Part shown: piece by piece, positions 26,956 to 35,010 of the stretch
How positions within the stretch are numbered: position 1 is the stretch's first letter
How the letters are laid out: each line of letters opens with the position of its first letter
NCBI RefSeq assembly: GCF_000758725.1
Contig: NZ_CP009428.1
Location: forward strand, 6,262,001-6,326,000
Length of the DNA stretch: 64,000 bases
From: Paenibacillus odorifer
GTDB taxonomy: Bacteria > Bacillota > Bacilli > Paenibacillales > Paenibacillaceae
Direction: 5' to 3'
Notes under the pieces: generated by a model
Databases searched by the model: none
Seen by the model: the letters and a program-made list of their open reading frames with translations, nothing else
Told to the model about the DNA's origin: nothing
Program-made: the position numbers and the translations under genes

Positions 26956-27561
26956 CTAATCGGATGCTGCTGCGGTGGCCTCAAAATACGCTGTAAAAGC
27001 TACGTTAGCAGTCAAAATACTCTCCGTATTGTTCTTAGTACGATCCTCGTAGGATTGCTGAAAATTGAAAGAGTCCACATTCACAATACGAGGTAAGGCT
27101 TGTAGTTCATCCATCCATTGCCGGATCCCCGAATATGTCCCTTCCACCACTGCAGTCATTTTGATCTGTTTGACCGTCGGGAATGACACCTCAGCTGAAC
27201 CTGTCATTTGCTGAATCGGATTAGCCTCATCCATAACAAAACTAAGATCCTTTAGCCGCGCTTGTGAGGACGTGCTAACCTCCCGCAAATCAACAATCAG
27301 ACCTTCGCTGTCATCGCCCTTTGGGAGTTCCCCCAGTAATTCCTTCTGTTCTAGATCTCCCTCAGTGCCGCTGCCCTTCAGCTCATAGATTTTGTTTTGG
27401 AGGACTTCTGCTTCCTTTTCCAACTGACTGATCTCGCTGCTCTGTGCGGAAATTTCCTTATTGGCCGGCTGAACACCCAGCATATAGAACGCAAACAATA
27501 TCAGGAACAAAATCAGCACTCCCAGAACAATCGGCGAGCGATACTTATTGATCTGTTCCAT
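26956..27561 (-). CDS. pilO: PilO-like type IV pilus inner-membrane alignment protein
   Basis: 201 residues. A short N-terminal tail and one membrane helix (about 12-30) are followed by a coiled coil (about 32-65; QSSEISQLEKEAEVLQNKIY) and a ferredoxin-like domain with VEGTYSGIRQWMDELQALPRIV, the usual GspM/PilO pattern. It overlaps the end of the PilM-PilN gene by 17 bases. In type IVa pili PilO pairs with PilN and links the cytoplasmic PilM ring to the assembly platform. It is the last gene of the operon. Confidence 0.85.
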   Translation of the reverse strand: MEQINKYRSPIVLGVLILFLILFAFYMLGVQPANKEISAQSSEISQLEKEAEVLQNKIYELKGSGTEGDLEQKELLGELPKGDDSEGLIVDLREVSTSSQARLKDLSFVMDEANPIQQMTGSAEVSFPTVKQIKMTAVVEGTYSGIRQWMDELQALPRIVNVDSFNFQQSYEDRTKNNTESILTANVAFTAYFEATAAASD

Positions 27562-29146
27562 CGCTGCTCACCTCCCCTTGGCTGGCATCCGTTTCACTGT
27601 TTTGAAGCTTAGCCGCTGCTAAGTTCACTTTATAAATAGCCGTATACGTATTGTATGAAATGGCATCTGCGGCTCCTTCAGTAAGCTTTTGAATAGAGGC
27701 ATCGGTCGTAAAAGACATTTGGCGAAGTTGTCTTAAATAGTTGGAAGCATCCTCCATAGTGGATACATTTACAGTCAGATCTATAGAGGTCCGGTAGGTA
27801 TAGTTAATATCACGGATTAGTGCCTCCTTAGGCAATCCCTCCACTAATTCGTCCAAGATAGGGACTACAATCACCTTATTGTCCTGAAGCACTGTGATGG
27901 CTGCTTTCCGATCTAGCTGTCCAGGTCCGCTGTTCTTAAGCTTCGCGAGCTCTACTTGGAGCATTAAACTGCGATCCTGCAGGCCTTGCAGCTCTTCTTT
28001 ACCATTAGAAATCTGACCCTTATTGGCCGAAAAATAAATCCCCGTTCCGATCATCCCCAGCAGCCAGATCGCTACAAGCCCCATCGTGACATAAGGAAAT
28101 AGCAACGTCTCCCGATCTTCTCTCGGCAATAAATCAATCGTATCCGTGTTGATGCTATTTTTTAGAGCGGTCCCGGCAGCTACACGGTAATCATTTAGTT
28201 CAGGGTCAGAAACAGCAGCACTAGCCATCTGTTCCAGACTTATTGGTGTTATTTCAAGTTCTGCTAGGGACTGCTGGAGTTCTAGGTCCAGTTGTTTACG
28301 AATCGAGGGAGTGCCCGTAATCACTAAATTGTTGATACGAGTGGAACCGTCATGCAAGCTGTATTGATAAAAGCTGAGCATACGGGAGATTTCCGCAGTG
28401 ATTTCCACCATTTGCTCGGGTGATAAATGTTCTTCTACAGCGACAGCTGTTTCTGCCAAGGTTTCACTGTCTGTCAAAAGATCCATTCCCGCTAAATTTC
28501 TTCCTTTATGTAGATCAAGTAAGTTTATCGTACGAATGAAGACCGGATTCCCGTTTCTGAACATATAAATGTCCATTACCGATGGCTCCATATTAATCAG
28601 CATCGTCTCCGCAAAGCTCTCCCCGTGCCCAATGGTTATAGCACGCGCCAAGGCGGTTGCCGAAATTTCGACACTGCTTATCCGAAGACCCGCCCGCTCC
28701 AGAACTTCTACGTAATCCTGAATCGATTTTCGCGGAGCAGCAAATACGAGCAGGTGACTTTGCTCCTCATCCACTTCGAGCGTTACATAGTCATAGACAG
28801 GATTTTCAAAAGGTAAATGCAGTCCCGTCTCCACTTCCAGCTTCACGAGTTGTTCTACCTGTTTGTCATTGGTACTAGGAATACTCATTTTACGGATAAT
28901 GATCTGCGAGGGTGGAATGGACAAAGAAACCTTACTTCCCCTTAACCCTTCCTTCTTCACCCACTGCCTTACCCGATCATAAAGCGCCTCGCTATCCGCC
29001 ACCTGATTCTCAATGATCATGCCTGGAAGGAGCGGGAGAAACCGTTTTTTACGGACTTCCCATGACTGTTTATTCTTAAAACTAATATAACGGATTCCGG
29101 CAGCTTCAATTGAAAGTCCGGCCACTTTGGGGCCTAATCCAAGCAT
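27545..29146 (-). CDS. PilM-PilN fusion protein of type IV pilus assembly
   Basis: 533 residues. Residues 1-345 form an actin-like PilM domain (GLSIEAAGIRYISF, LSIPPSQIIIRKMSIP, AGLRISSVEISATALARA). A membrane helix (about 350-372) is followed by a coiled coil and a PilN-type ferredoxin-like domain (VVVPILDELVEGLPKEAL-like region). In most bacteria PilM and PilN are separate and joined by the PilN N-terminal tail. A fused PilMN is known in Clostridioides difficile. The ATG at 29146 overlaps the prepilin-peptidase stop region and has AGGAGG upstream. The product makes the cytoplasmic ring and the membrane anchor in one chain. Confidence 0.85.
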   Translation of the reverse strand: MLGLGPKVAGLSIEAAGIRYISFKNKQSWEVRKKRFLPLLPGMIIENQVADSEALYDRVRQWVKKEGLRGSKVSLSIPPSQIIIRKMSIPSTNDKQVEQLVKLEVETGLHLPFENPVYDYVTLEVDEEQSHLLVFAAPRKSIQDYVEVLERAGLRISSVEISATALARAITIGHGESFAETMLINMEPSVMDIYMFRNGNPVFIRTINLLDLHKGRNLAGMDLLTDSETLAETAVAVEEHLSPEQMVEITAEISRMLSFYQYSLHDGSTRINNLVITGTPSIRKQLDLELQQSLAELEITPISLEQMASAAVSDPELNDYRVAAGTALKNSINTDTIDLLPREDRETLLFPYVTMGLVAIWLLGMIGTGIYFSANKGQISNGKEELQGLQDRSLMLQVELAKLKNSGPGQLDRKAAITVLQDNKVIVVPILDELVEGLPKEALIRDINYTYRTSIDLTVNVSTMEDASNYLRQLRQMSFTTDASIQKLTEGAADAISYNTYTAIYKVNLAAAKLQNSETDASQGEVSSDGTDQ

Positions 29147-29161
29147 ATGCTCGATGTCCTC

Positions 29162-29911
29162 CTATCCGATAAGCGAGAGATACGCGCCGATGATGTGTGA
29201 ACCATATCCAAAACTAATTAAAGCTCCTATAGCTAACCAGGGGCCGAAGGGTACCGGTTGTTTACGTTTGATTACACCGAGCAGCATCAGCAGTCCGCCC
29301 ACCACGCTCCCAAGCAGACAAGCCACAAAAAAGGCCAAAATTACATTCGGAAAGCCAATCACCAAACCCAGCAGCGCAAATAACTTCACATCTCCAGCCC
29401 CCATGCCACCTAATAGAACAAAAGGGATAAGAACCCCTCCCCCAAGCACAGCTCCTAGCAGGTGATGCCATAGCGGTCCTTCCGGAAATAACAGTACAAG
29501 AATCAGCAGCAGCGGTAAAAAAAACAACAATACCTTGTTGGGAATCAGCATGTACTTCAAATCCGCAACCGTCACGATAACCGCTAAACTCACAAGAATG
29601 AACCCGATGATTCCCTTACCCGTCAGGCCAAATTGCAAATACACCCATAAAAAAAGCAAACCCGTTGCCGCTTCTCCAAGCGGGTATAATGGCGGTACCC
29701 TTGTGCCGCAGTATCGGCATTTGCCTCCTGACAGCAGGTAGCTTAGCACCGGAAACAAATCCCGCGCTTTCAGCCGCGTGTTGCAGTTCGGGCAATGTGA
29801 CGGCGGATTAAGCAAGGATTCCTTGGCCGGCACCCGCAGCGCTACTACGTTATAGAAGGAGCCTAGAACCAGGCCCAGTAATGTGATGTAACTTGCGATA
29901 AATATCGTCAT
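29162..29911 (-). CDS. pilD: Prepilin peptidase / N-methyltransferase (PilD, A24 family)
   Basis: 249 residues with about seven membrane helices. The N-terminal methyltransferase part carries the zinc-binding cysteines CPNCNTRLKARDL and CRYCGTRVP. The peptidase aspartates are in TVADLKYMLIPN and GAGDVKLFALLG, the standard A24 pair. It cleaves the positively charged leaders of the pilins in this locus at the Gly-Phe junction and methylates the new Phe. AGAGGA precedes the ATG. It lies downstream of the major pilin and its terminator, so expression probably relies on read-through. Confidence 0.93.
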   Translation of the reverse strand: MTIFIASYITLLGLVLGSFYNVVALRVPAKESLLNPPSHCPNCNTRLKARDLFPVLSYLLSGGKCRYCGTRVPPLYPLGEAATGLLFLWVYLQFGLTGKGIIGFILVSLAVIVTVADLKYMLIPNKVLLFFLPLLLILVLLFPEGPLWHHLLGAVLGGGVLIPFVLLGGMGAGDVKLFALLGLVIGFPNVILAFFVACLLGSVVGGLLMLLGVIKRKQPVPFGPWLAIGALISFGYGSHIIGAYLSLIG

Positions 29912-29935
29912 GGCTGTCCTCTGTTAGCTTCTGGA

Positions 29936-29969
29936 TTTTAAAAAAGGAATCGGGAAGTCCGATTCCTTA
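29936..29969 (-). terminator. Intra-operon terminator after the major pilin gene
   Basis: AAGGAATCGG pairs with CCGATTCCTT, with an ACTT-type loop, and six or more T follow on the minus strand. Such a terminator after a pilin gene would give more pilin than downstream assembly protein. Confidence 0.85.
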
Positions 29970-30028
29970 GGAAAGATTGTAAGTTTGAATTTATAGAAAT
30001 TAATTAGATATTCCTGTTAGCCACCAGA

Positions 30029-30493
30029 TCATGGTTTTGGCGTTGCTACTGGCTCTGCACTAAGCACCTTATCAGCTGAATACTCACCACTATCACTTCC
30101 CTCAGGATCAGGATCTATAGTTACTTTTTCAAGTGCTCCATCAGCGCCGTAATTAATTATTGTAGAAGCTTCAACAATCGTTTTCTTGGTACTAGGTAAA
30201 ACTAGTGTCTTATCAATGTAATTTTTTAACTTAAGTTCTTGAAGTGTCACTGATGCATTTTTAAATTCTCCATTTTTTTCACCCATAATGTACATCCTGG
30301 AAGCATCATAAAGCTGTCGAGCAGTTGCTAAATCTGCATCCGTTTTTGATTTATTAATAATTCCACCAATCATAGGTATAGCAATTACCGCAATAATCCC
30401 CAAAATAACGATAACTGCCAGCAACTCAATCAGCGTAAACCCCTTTTGATTTTCCTCTTTGCTTAATCTTCTCTTAATCGCTTGTGCTAACAT
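30029..30493 (-). CDS. Type IV major pilin-like prepilin
   Basis: 154 residues from ATG 30493, preceded by AGAGGGGG. A positively charged leader (MLAQAIKRRLSKEENQKG) is cut before FTLIELLAVIVILGIIAVIA, the classic methylated pilin helix with Glu5. The globular part is short and lacks the paired cysteines of Gram-negative pilins. The tail is acidic and Pro/Ser-rich (PDPEGSDSGEY), suggesting an exposed end. Its place between pilC and pilD and its own terminator point to the main pilus subunit. The size is also compatible with a ComGC-like pseudopilin, but a pilT gene in the same operon favours a retractile pilus. Confidence 0.88.
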   Translation of the reverse strand: MLAQAIKRRLSKEENQKGFTLIELLAVIVILGIIAVIAIPMIGGIINKSKTDADLATARQLYDASRMYIMGEKNGEFKNASVTLQELKLKNYIDKTLVLPSTKKTIVEASTIINYGADGALEKVTIDPDPEGSDSGEYSADKVLSAEPVATPKP

Positions 30494-30683
30494 TTGATTT
30501 CCCCCTCTAAGTGGTGTGTGAGTGATAAAACCTATATTCTTCATTTCAGTGAAACCAGCATCATCTTCCTTGTGCTTACGGAAACAGCTCGTCCATCGTC
30601 GTCTAATCGCCAGCTTAAGTTCGTGGATCTTGCCCCGCCTCCCCGGCGTCACCCCTCTCAATATATACAAGGAACCAAGAGGT
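30494..30683 (-). promoter_or_regulatory. GC-rich 190-nt leader before the pilin gene
   Basis: A pilin-proximal gap between the pilC stop and the pilin ATG. Its first half is unusually GC-rich on the minus strand (GTGACGCCGGGGAGGCGGGG) and can form short stems such as TTCC/GGAA. TATATAT at about 30663-30669 could be a -10 element. The pilin frame stays open through it, but without a ribosome site, so I treat it as untranslated. No known riboswitch consensus could be matched. Confidence 0.4.
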
Positions 30684-31889
30684 TCACATATTTCCGTACA
30701 GACTGAACATTGGCAGCATAATGGCGGCCACAATAACACCTACAACAGCGGCTAGAAAAGCAATCAATAATGGTTCAAGCAGCGACTTCAAACGGTCGAC
30801 GGTATTCTCCACGTCCATCTCATAAAAGTCAGCTACCTTGGACAACATCGTGTCGAGCGCCCCTGTCTCTTCGCCAATCGCTATCATCTGCGTAACTAGT
30901 GGCGGGAAGACCCAGGCTTTTTTTAGCGGCTCAGATAGTGGATTTCCTTGTCGCAGCGAATCCCCTGCACTACGGATGAATTTCCCGATGACCTTATTTC
31001 CTGCTACCTCCTCAACAATCACCAAGGACTGTAGGATCGGTACAGAGCTGGCATAAAGAGAAGAAAAAGTACGCGTAAACTGAGCAATCGAGCCCTTTTG
31101 ATTCAGCTTGCCGAACACAGGAATTTTTAACTTGGCATAATCAAGGGCGTAAGCACCCTTTTCCGTACGTTTTGTAATCTGAAAAGCTATCACTAGGAGA
31201 AGTACTCCGAGTATCCAGAAATACCATTGACCTTGAATGCTTTTGCTAAGTGCCAAGACCATCTGTGTAATTGCCGGAAGCTCGGCATCCATCGATTCAA
31301 ACATCGTTACAAACTGCGGCACAATCGCCCAAAGTAGATAGATAACCGCGGCAATCGCCATAACCCCTACGGTAATCGGGTACGTAAGCGCTGATTTTAT
31401 CTTCTCTGTCGTGGTGTGCTGTTTCTCAAAAAACATAGCCAACCTGTCCAACGTCCCCTCAATATCACCGGATTCCTCACCGGCACGGATCATGCTGACA
31501 AATAGCTGCGGGAAGATTTTTTTATGATCCTGAACGGCTTGTGAGAACGATATCCCGCGCATCAGGCTAGAATTAACATCTACTAACGCTTTGCGCAGTG
31601 GCTTACTCTCGGTCTGCTCTGCCAAAATACGCGTTGCATCCACAATCGATACCCCCGCCCGCATAAGCGTGGCAAACTGCCTGCAATAAATGATGAAATG
31701 AAGCGGCTTAACGGGATTACCAATATAAATGTCCATCGATAAAATCGTGGTTTTGCGCTCAATCAGTGAAAATACCGTAAGTCCCCGCTTGCGTAGCTCC
31801 TCCATCGCCGTAGGTTTATCGGTTGCCGTTAGTTTCCCTTTGATAGATTTGCCTGCGGATGTCTTCACCTGATATTCAAAAAGAGGCAT
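30684..31889 (-). CDS. pilC: PilC/GspF-family pilus assembly platform protein
   Basis: 401 residues, the usual length. Two T2SSF domains are seen: the first (about 65-190) has FCRQFATLMRAGVSIVDA and RAGEESGDIEGTLDRLA, and the second (about 270-395) has FTRTFSSLYASSVPILQSL and AIGEETGALDTMLSKVAD. Membrane helices lie at about 170-190, 220-240 and 375-395. It sits in the cytoplasmic membrane and couples the ATPases PilB and PilT to pilin insertion and removal. Start and pilT stop share one base (TGATG). Confidence 0.93.
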   Translation of the reverse strand: MPLFEYQVKTSAGKSIKGKLTATDKPTAMEELRKRGLTVFSLIERKTTILSMDIYIGNPVKPLHFIIYCRQFATLMRAGVSIVDATRILAEQTESKPLRKALVDVNSSLMRGISFSQAVQDHKKIFPQLFVSMIRAGEESGDIEGTLDRLAMFFEKQHTTTEKIKSALTYPITVGVMAIAAVIYLLWAIVPQFVTMFESMDAELPAITQMVLALSKSIQGQWYFWILGVLLLVIAFQITKRTEKGAYALDYAKLKIPVFGKLNQKGSIAQFTRTFSSLYASSVPILQSLVIVEEVAGNKVIGKFIRSAGDSLRQGNPLSEPLKKAWVFPPLVTQMIAIGEETGALDTMLSKVADFYEMDVENTVDRLKSLLEPLLIAFLAAVVGVIVAAIMLPMFSLYGNM

Positions 31890-32938
31890 CAGCTGCTCAC
31901 CTCCGCCATAAACGCCTTAGCTGCTGTTGGATCAATAAGCCCCTGCGATAAATGGTCACGGATGCTCATGTCCAAGGTGTGCATGCCTTGTGAGCGTCCG
32001 GTTTGCATTACATTTTTGATCTGATGTGTTTTTTCGGTACGAATAAGATTGGCTACGGCTGGTGTATTGAGCAAAATTTCCGTTGCGCATAAACGCCCCC
32101 GACCTCCAGCCCTAGGGAACAACCGCTGACTGACTACTGCCAGCAGCACTGATGCTAATTGTGAACGAATCTGTCCCTGCTGATGGCCCGGAAAAGCGTC
32201 GATAATTCGGTCAATTGTCTGTGGTGCATCTGTTGTATGTAAGGTAGCCATCACAAGATGACCTGTCTCTGCGGCCGTAACCGCTGCTGAAATAGTCTCC
32301 AAATCCCGCATCTCACCAACGAGAATGACATCCGGATCCTGACGTAAGGCAGCACGTAATCCATTAGCAAAACTTGCGGTATCGCAGCCCACTTCACGTT
32401 GATCTACTAGACAGGTTCCATGGTTATGTAGAAATTCTATCGGATCTTCCAACGTCACTATATGCTTGCTCTCCGTCTGGTTAATATAATTCAGCATAGC
32501 TGCAAGCGTAGAAGATTTGCCGCTGCCTGTGGGTCCTGTAACCAAAATTAGACCTTGTGGCTTAAGCGACAAAGTAGTTAAAATCGAAGGCATCGACAGC
32601 TGTTCCAGACTCGGAATCTCTGCAGGAATGGCCCGGGCGGCGATACTAACCTCGCCCCGCTGACGATAAACGTTCACCCGGAATCTTACCCCACCATCAA
32701 GCGGATATGAAAAATCCAACTCGCCCGCATTCCGAAATGCTTCAATTCGTTCATTACCAAGTAGCGTTTTGGCCATATCTGCCGCTTCTTCAGCAACCAC
32801 GGATTCACCCTCAAGCGAGTGCAGCTTTCCATCCATCCGAATAACCGGCGGTGATCCTACGGAAATATGTAAGTCAGAAGCTTTGGAGGAGTAAGCCGTT
32901 TGTAATAGTTGTCTAATATCCCGCGTATACGTTGGCAT
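31889..32938 (-). CDS. pilT: PilT-like retraction ATPase
   Basis: 349 residues. An N-terminal PAS-like domain has ASDLHISVGSPPVIRMDGKL. Then follow Walker A GPTGSGKSSTL (about 130-140), the Asp box TLEDPIE, Walker B ILVGEMRDLETI and the His box MATLHTTDA. The late segment LLNTPAVANLIRTEKTHQI, then GMHTLDMSI, corresponds to the PilT AIRNLIRE-type region, which separates it from PilB. It powers pilus depolymerisation, hence twitching or DNA pulling. GGGGGAG lies before the ATG. Its presence argues that this is a true type IVa pilus system and not only a competence pseudopilus. Confidence 0.92.
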   Translation of the reverse strand: MPTYTRDIRQLLQTAYSSKASDLHISVGSPPVIRMDGKLHSLEGESVVAEEAADMAKTLLGNERIEAFRNAGELDFSYPLDGGVRFRVNVYRQRGEVSIAARAIPAEIPSLEQLSMPSILTTLSLKPQGLILVTGPTGSGKSSTLAAMLNYINQTESKHIVTLEDPIEFLHNHGTCLVDQREVGCDTASFANGLRAALRQDPDVILVGEMRDLETISAAVTAAETGHLVMATLHTTDAPQTIDRIIDAFPGHQQGQIRSQLASVLLAVVSQRLFPRAGGRGRLCATEILLNTPAVANLIRTEKTHQIKNVMQTGRSQGMHTLDMSIRDHLSQGLIDPTAAKAFMAEVSS

Positions 32939-32981
32939 TAGCCGCTCCCCCTAAGTTAGAATGCTAAATCCCTGTTAACCT

Positions 32982-34646
32982 CTAATGTGAGACCGTCTCG
33001 CGCATGACTTCTTGAAGTGTTGTAATTCCTTGACTGACCTTGAGCAGTCCGTCATCCATCAGTTGAACAAGCCCACGCGCTTTACCTGCTGCACGCAGTT
33101 CTTCTACTGAGGCAGTGTTTGTAATGAGTTGCCGTAAGTGATCATCAATACTGAGTACTTCATGAATCGCTATTCGTCCACGATAGCCAGAATTGTTACA
33201 GCTACCACAGCCGCGTCCACGCTGTAATTCTTCCGCAGGTAGTCCTAAGCTACGTAGCATAATTGCTTCCTGTTCAGATGGTTTGTAGGTTTCTTTGCAG
33301 TCAGTGCAGATTTTGCGCACCAGCCGCTGTGCTACCACACCAATCAGCGAAGAAGCGATCAAATAAGGTTCTACCCCCATATCCCGCAATCGGGAGACGG
33401 AGCTAATCGCATCGTTTGTATGTAAAGTAGACAATACTAGATGACCCGTTAATGAGGCGCGAACAGCAATTTCTGCAGTTTCCGCATCCCGTATTTCACC
33501 AACCATTACGATATTCGGATCTTGTCGAAGAATCGAACGTAGCCCAGCTGCAAAGGTTAGTCCAATAGCCGAGTTTACGTGCACCTGATTTACTCCTTCA
33601 AGCTGGTATTCCACTGGATCTTCGACTGTGATAATATTTGCGCTTTCTACATTAAGTTGATTCAACGCTGAATATAAAGTTGTTGTTTTTCCGCTACCGG
33701 TAGGTCCTGTGATCAGCAAAATCCCATAAGGACGAGCTATCATCTCCTTAAAAGCTTCTGCATTCCCCTCACTGAATCCCAAAGCATCTATGGATTTGAC
33801 CCCTGTGCTTAAGTCTAGCAACCGCAGCACAATCTTCTCTCCGTGCATCGTTGGTAATGAAGACACACGAATATCTACCATTTTGTAATCGAACTGCATT
33901 TTGATCCGCCCGTCCTGCGGCAAACGCCGTTCTGCAATATTCAGGCGGGCCATTATTTTCAGACGGGCGGTGATAAAGCCCTGCATCTGCTTAGGAATAA
34001 TCCGCTCTGTCCGTAAGGTTCCGTCAATGCGGTAGCGGATGGTTAAATTATTTTCACCTGGATCCATATGTATATCAGACGCCCGCAGAGCAACTGCCTG
34101 CTGAATCATCTGGTTGACCAAACGTACGATTGGGGAGTCCTCATCTGTAATCTCTGTCTCTTCTATTTCTTCCTGTGTCGGGAGTTCTACCAGCATCTGA
34201 TTCATAGAATCGCGCATGCCATAGTGACGCGCAATCGCCCGCTGCAGCTCATCTCTCGTAGAAATAGCGGGTTCGATCCGGAAGCCAGTACTCATACGTA
34301 AATCTTCTATCGCAAAATAATCCAGCGGGTCCGCCATCGCAACCATCAGCTTGCCGCCCTCTTTTAAGAATGGAAGCACCTGATATCGCTTAGCCATACT
34401 TTCAGGGATTATCTGCGTGATTGCGGGATCTATCTGGTATTTAAATAAACTGACATGCGGGATGCCGAGTTGAAATTCAAGCACTTCAATCAACTGCTGC
34501 TCCGTAATATAGCCTTGAGAGATTAGCAGATCGCCGAGCTTACGTTTGCTCTTACGCTGTTCCGCGAGAGCCTCAAGCAACTGGTCCTGCGAAATAATAT
34601 TATTTTCTACCAGCAAGTCGCCCAGTCTCTTTTTTGCGATAGCCAA
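32982..34646 (-). CDS. pilB: PilB/GspE-type pilus extension ATPase
   Basis: 554 residues starting at TTG 34646, with CGGAG ten bases upstream. Two MshEN-like N-terminal modules (about 1-150; RLGDLLVENNIISQDQLLEAL, and KRKLGDLLISQGYITEQQL) may bind cyclic-di-GMP in relatives. The ATPase part has Walker A GPTGSGKTTTLYSAL (about 315-330), Walker B NIVMVGEIRDAET and the zinc-binding CTDC...CGSC set before a winged end. It polymerises the pilus. It is the first gene of the minus-strand pilus operon. Confidence 0.94.
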   Translation of the reverse strand: MAIAKKRLGDLLVENNIISQDQLLEALAEQRKSKRKLGDLLISQGYITEQQLIEVLEFQLGIPHVSLFKYQIDPAITQIIPESMAKRYQVLPFLKEGGKLMVAMADPLDYFAIEDLRMSTGFRIEPAISTRDELQRAIARHYGMRDSMNQMLVELPTQEEIEETEITDEDSPIVRLVNQMIQQAVALRASDIHMDPGENNLTIRYRIDGTLRTERIIPKQMQGFITARLKIMARLNIAERRLPQDGRIKMQFDYKMVDIRVSSLPTMHGEKIVLRLLDLSTGVKSIDALGFSEGNAEAFKEMIARPYGILLITGPTGSGKTTTLYSALNQLNVESANIITVEDPVEYQLEGVNQVHVNSAIGLTFAAGLRSILRQDPNIVMVGEIRDAETAEIAVRASLTGHLVLSTLHTNDAISSVSRLRDMGVEPYLIASSLIGVVAQRLVRKICTDCKETYKPSEQEAIMLRSLGLPAEELQRGRGCGSCNNSGYRGRIAIHEVLSIDDHLRQLITNTASVEELRAAGKARGLVQLMDDGLLKVSQGITTLQEVMRETVSH

Positions 34647-35010
34647 GTCTATTCATCTCCGTATGCCGTTATTTATGCCGGCTGAAATAATGGATATTTT
34701 TTATAAAAATAGAAATCAAAATCCCAGCAAAATTCGCTCGAAAACGAAAGATATAATTACCATAAATACGCCTTCCATAAATTTGTCAATTTTGAGTATT
34801 TTTCAATCTGACTAGGACTTTAGTTATAATTTAATAGGTATATTTCAATAGATTTATGTTGTCTATCAATGCTGAATGTCCTAGAATGTATATAACATAG
34901 ATTGGATAATTTTACAACGACACGGAATGAAAAAGGCTGTCGGAATCTAGCATATACGAGACGGAATACGACCATATCTGCCAATAGTTAACAATCAGGG
35001 AGAGATGACA
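34647..35010. promoter_or_regulatory. A/T-rich divergent control region of the pilus operon and the giant secreted protein gene
   Basis: About 360 bases without a gene. On the plus strand TTTCAA (34801) and a perfect TATAAT (34825-34830) are 18 bases apart, a plausible promoter for the gene at 35011. On the minus strand a TTGACA box at 34789-34784 could serve pilB, but its -10 (TTTATG) is weak. No riboswitch consensus or terminator was recognised. Confidence 0.4.

Noticed and set aside
30494..30683. c-di-GMP riboswitch before the pilin gene
   Set aside because: The conserved GEMM-I blocks (such as GGGACGCAAAGCC) are not present, so only an unexplained leader is reported.
29162..34646. Competence (comG) operon instead of pili
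   Set aside because: The presence of PilT, PilMN and PilO and a PilB with MshEN-like modules fits a type IVa pilus; comG operons lack these.
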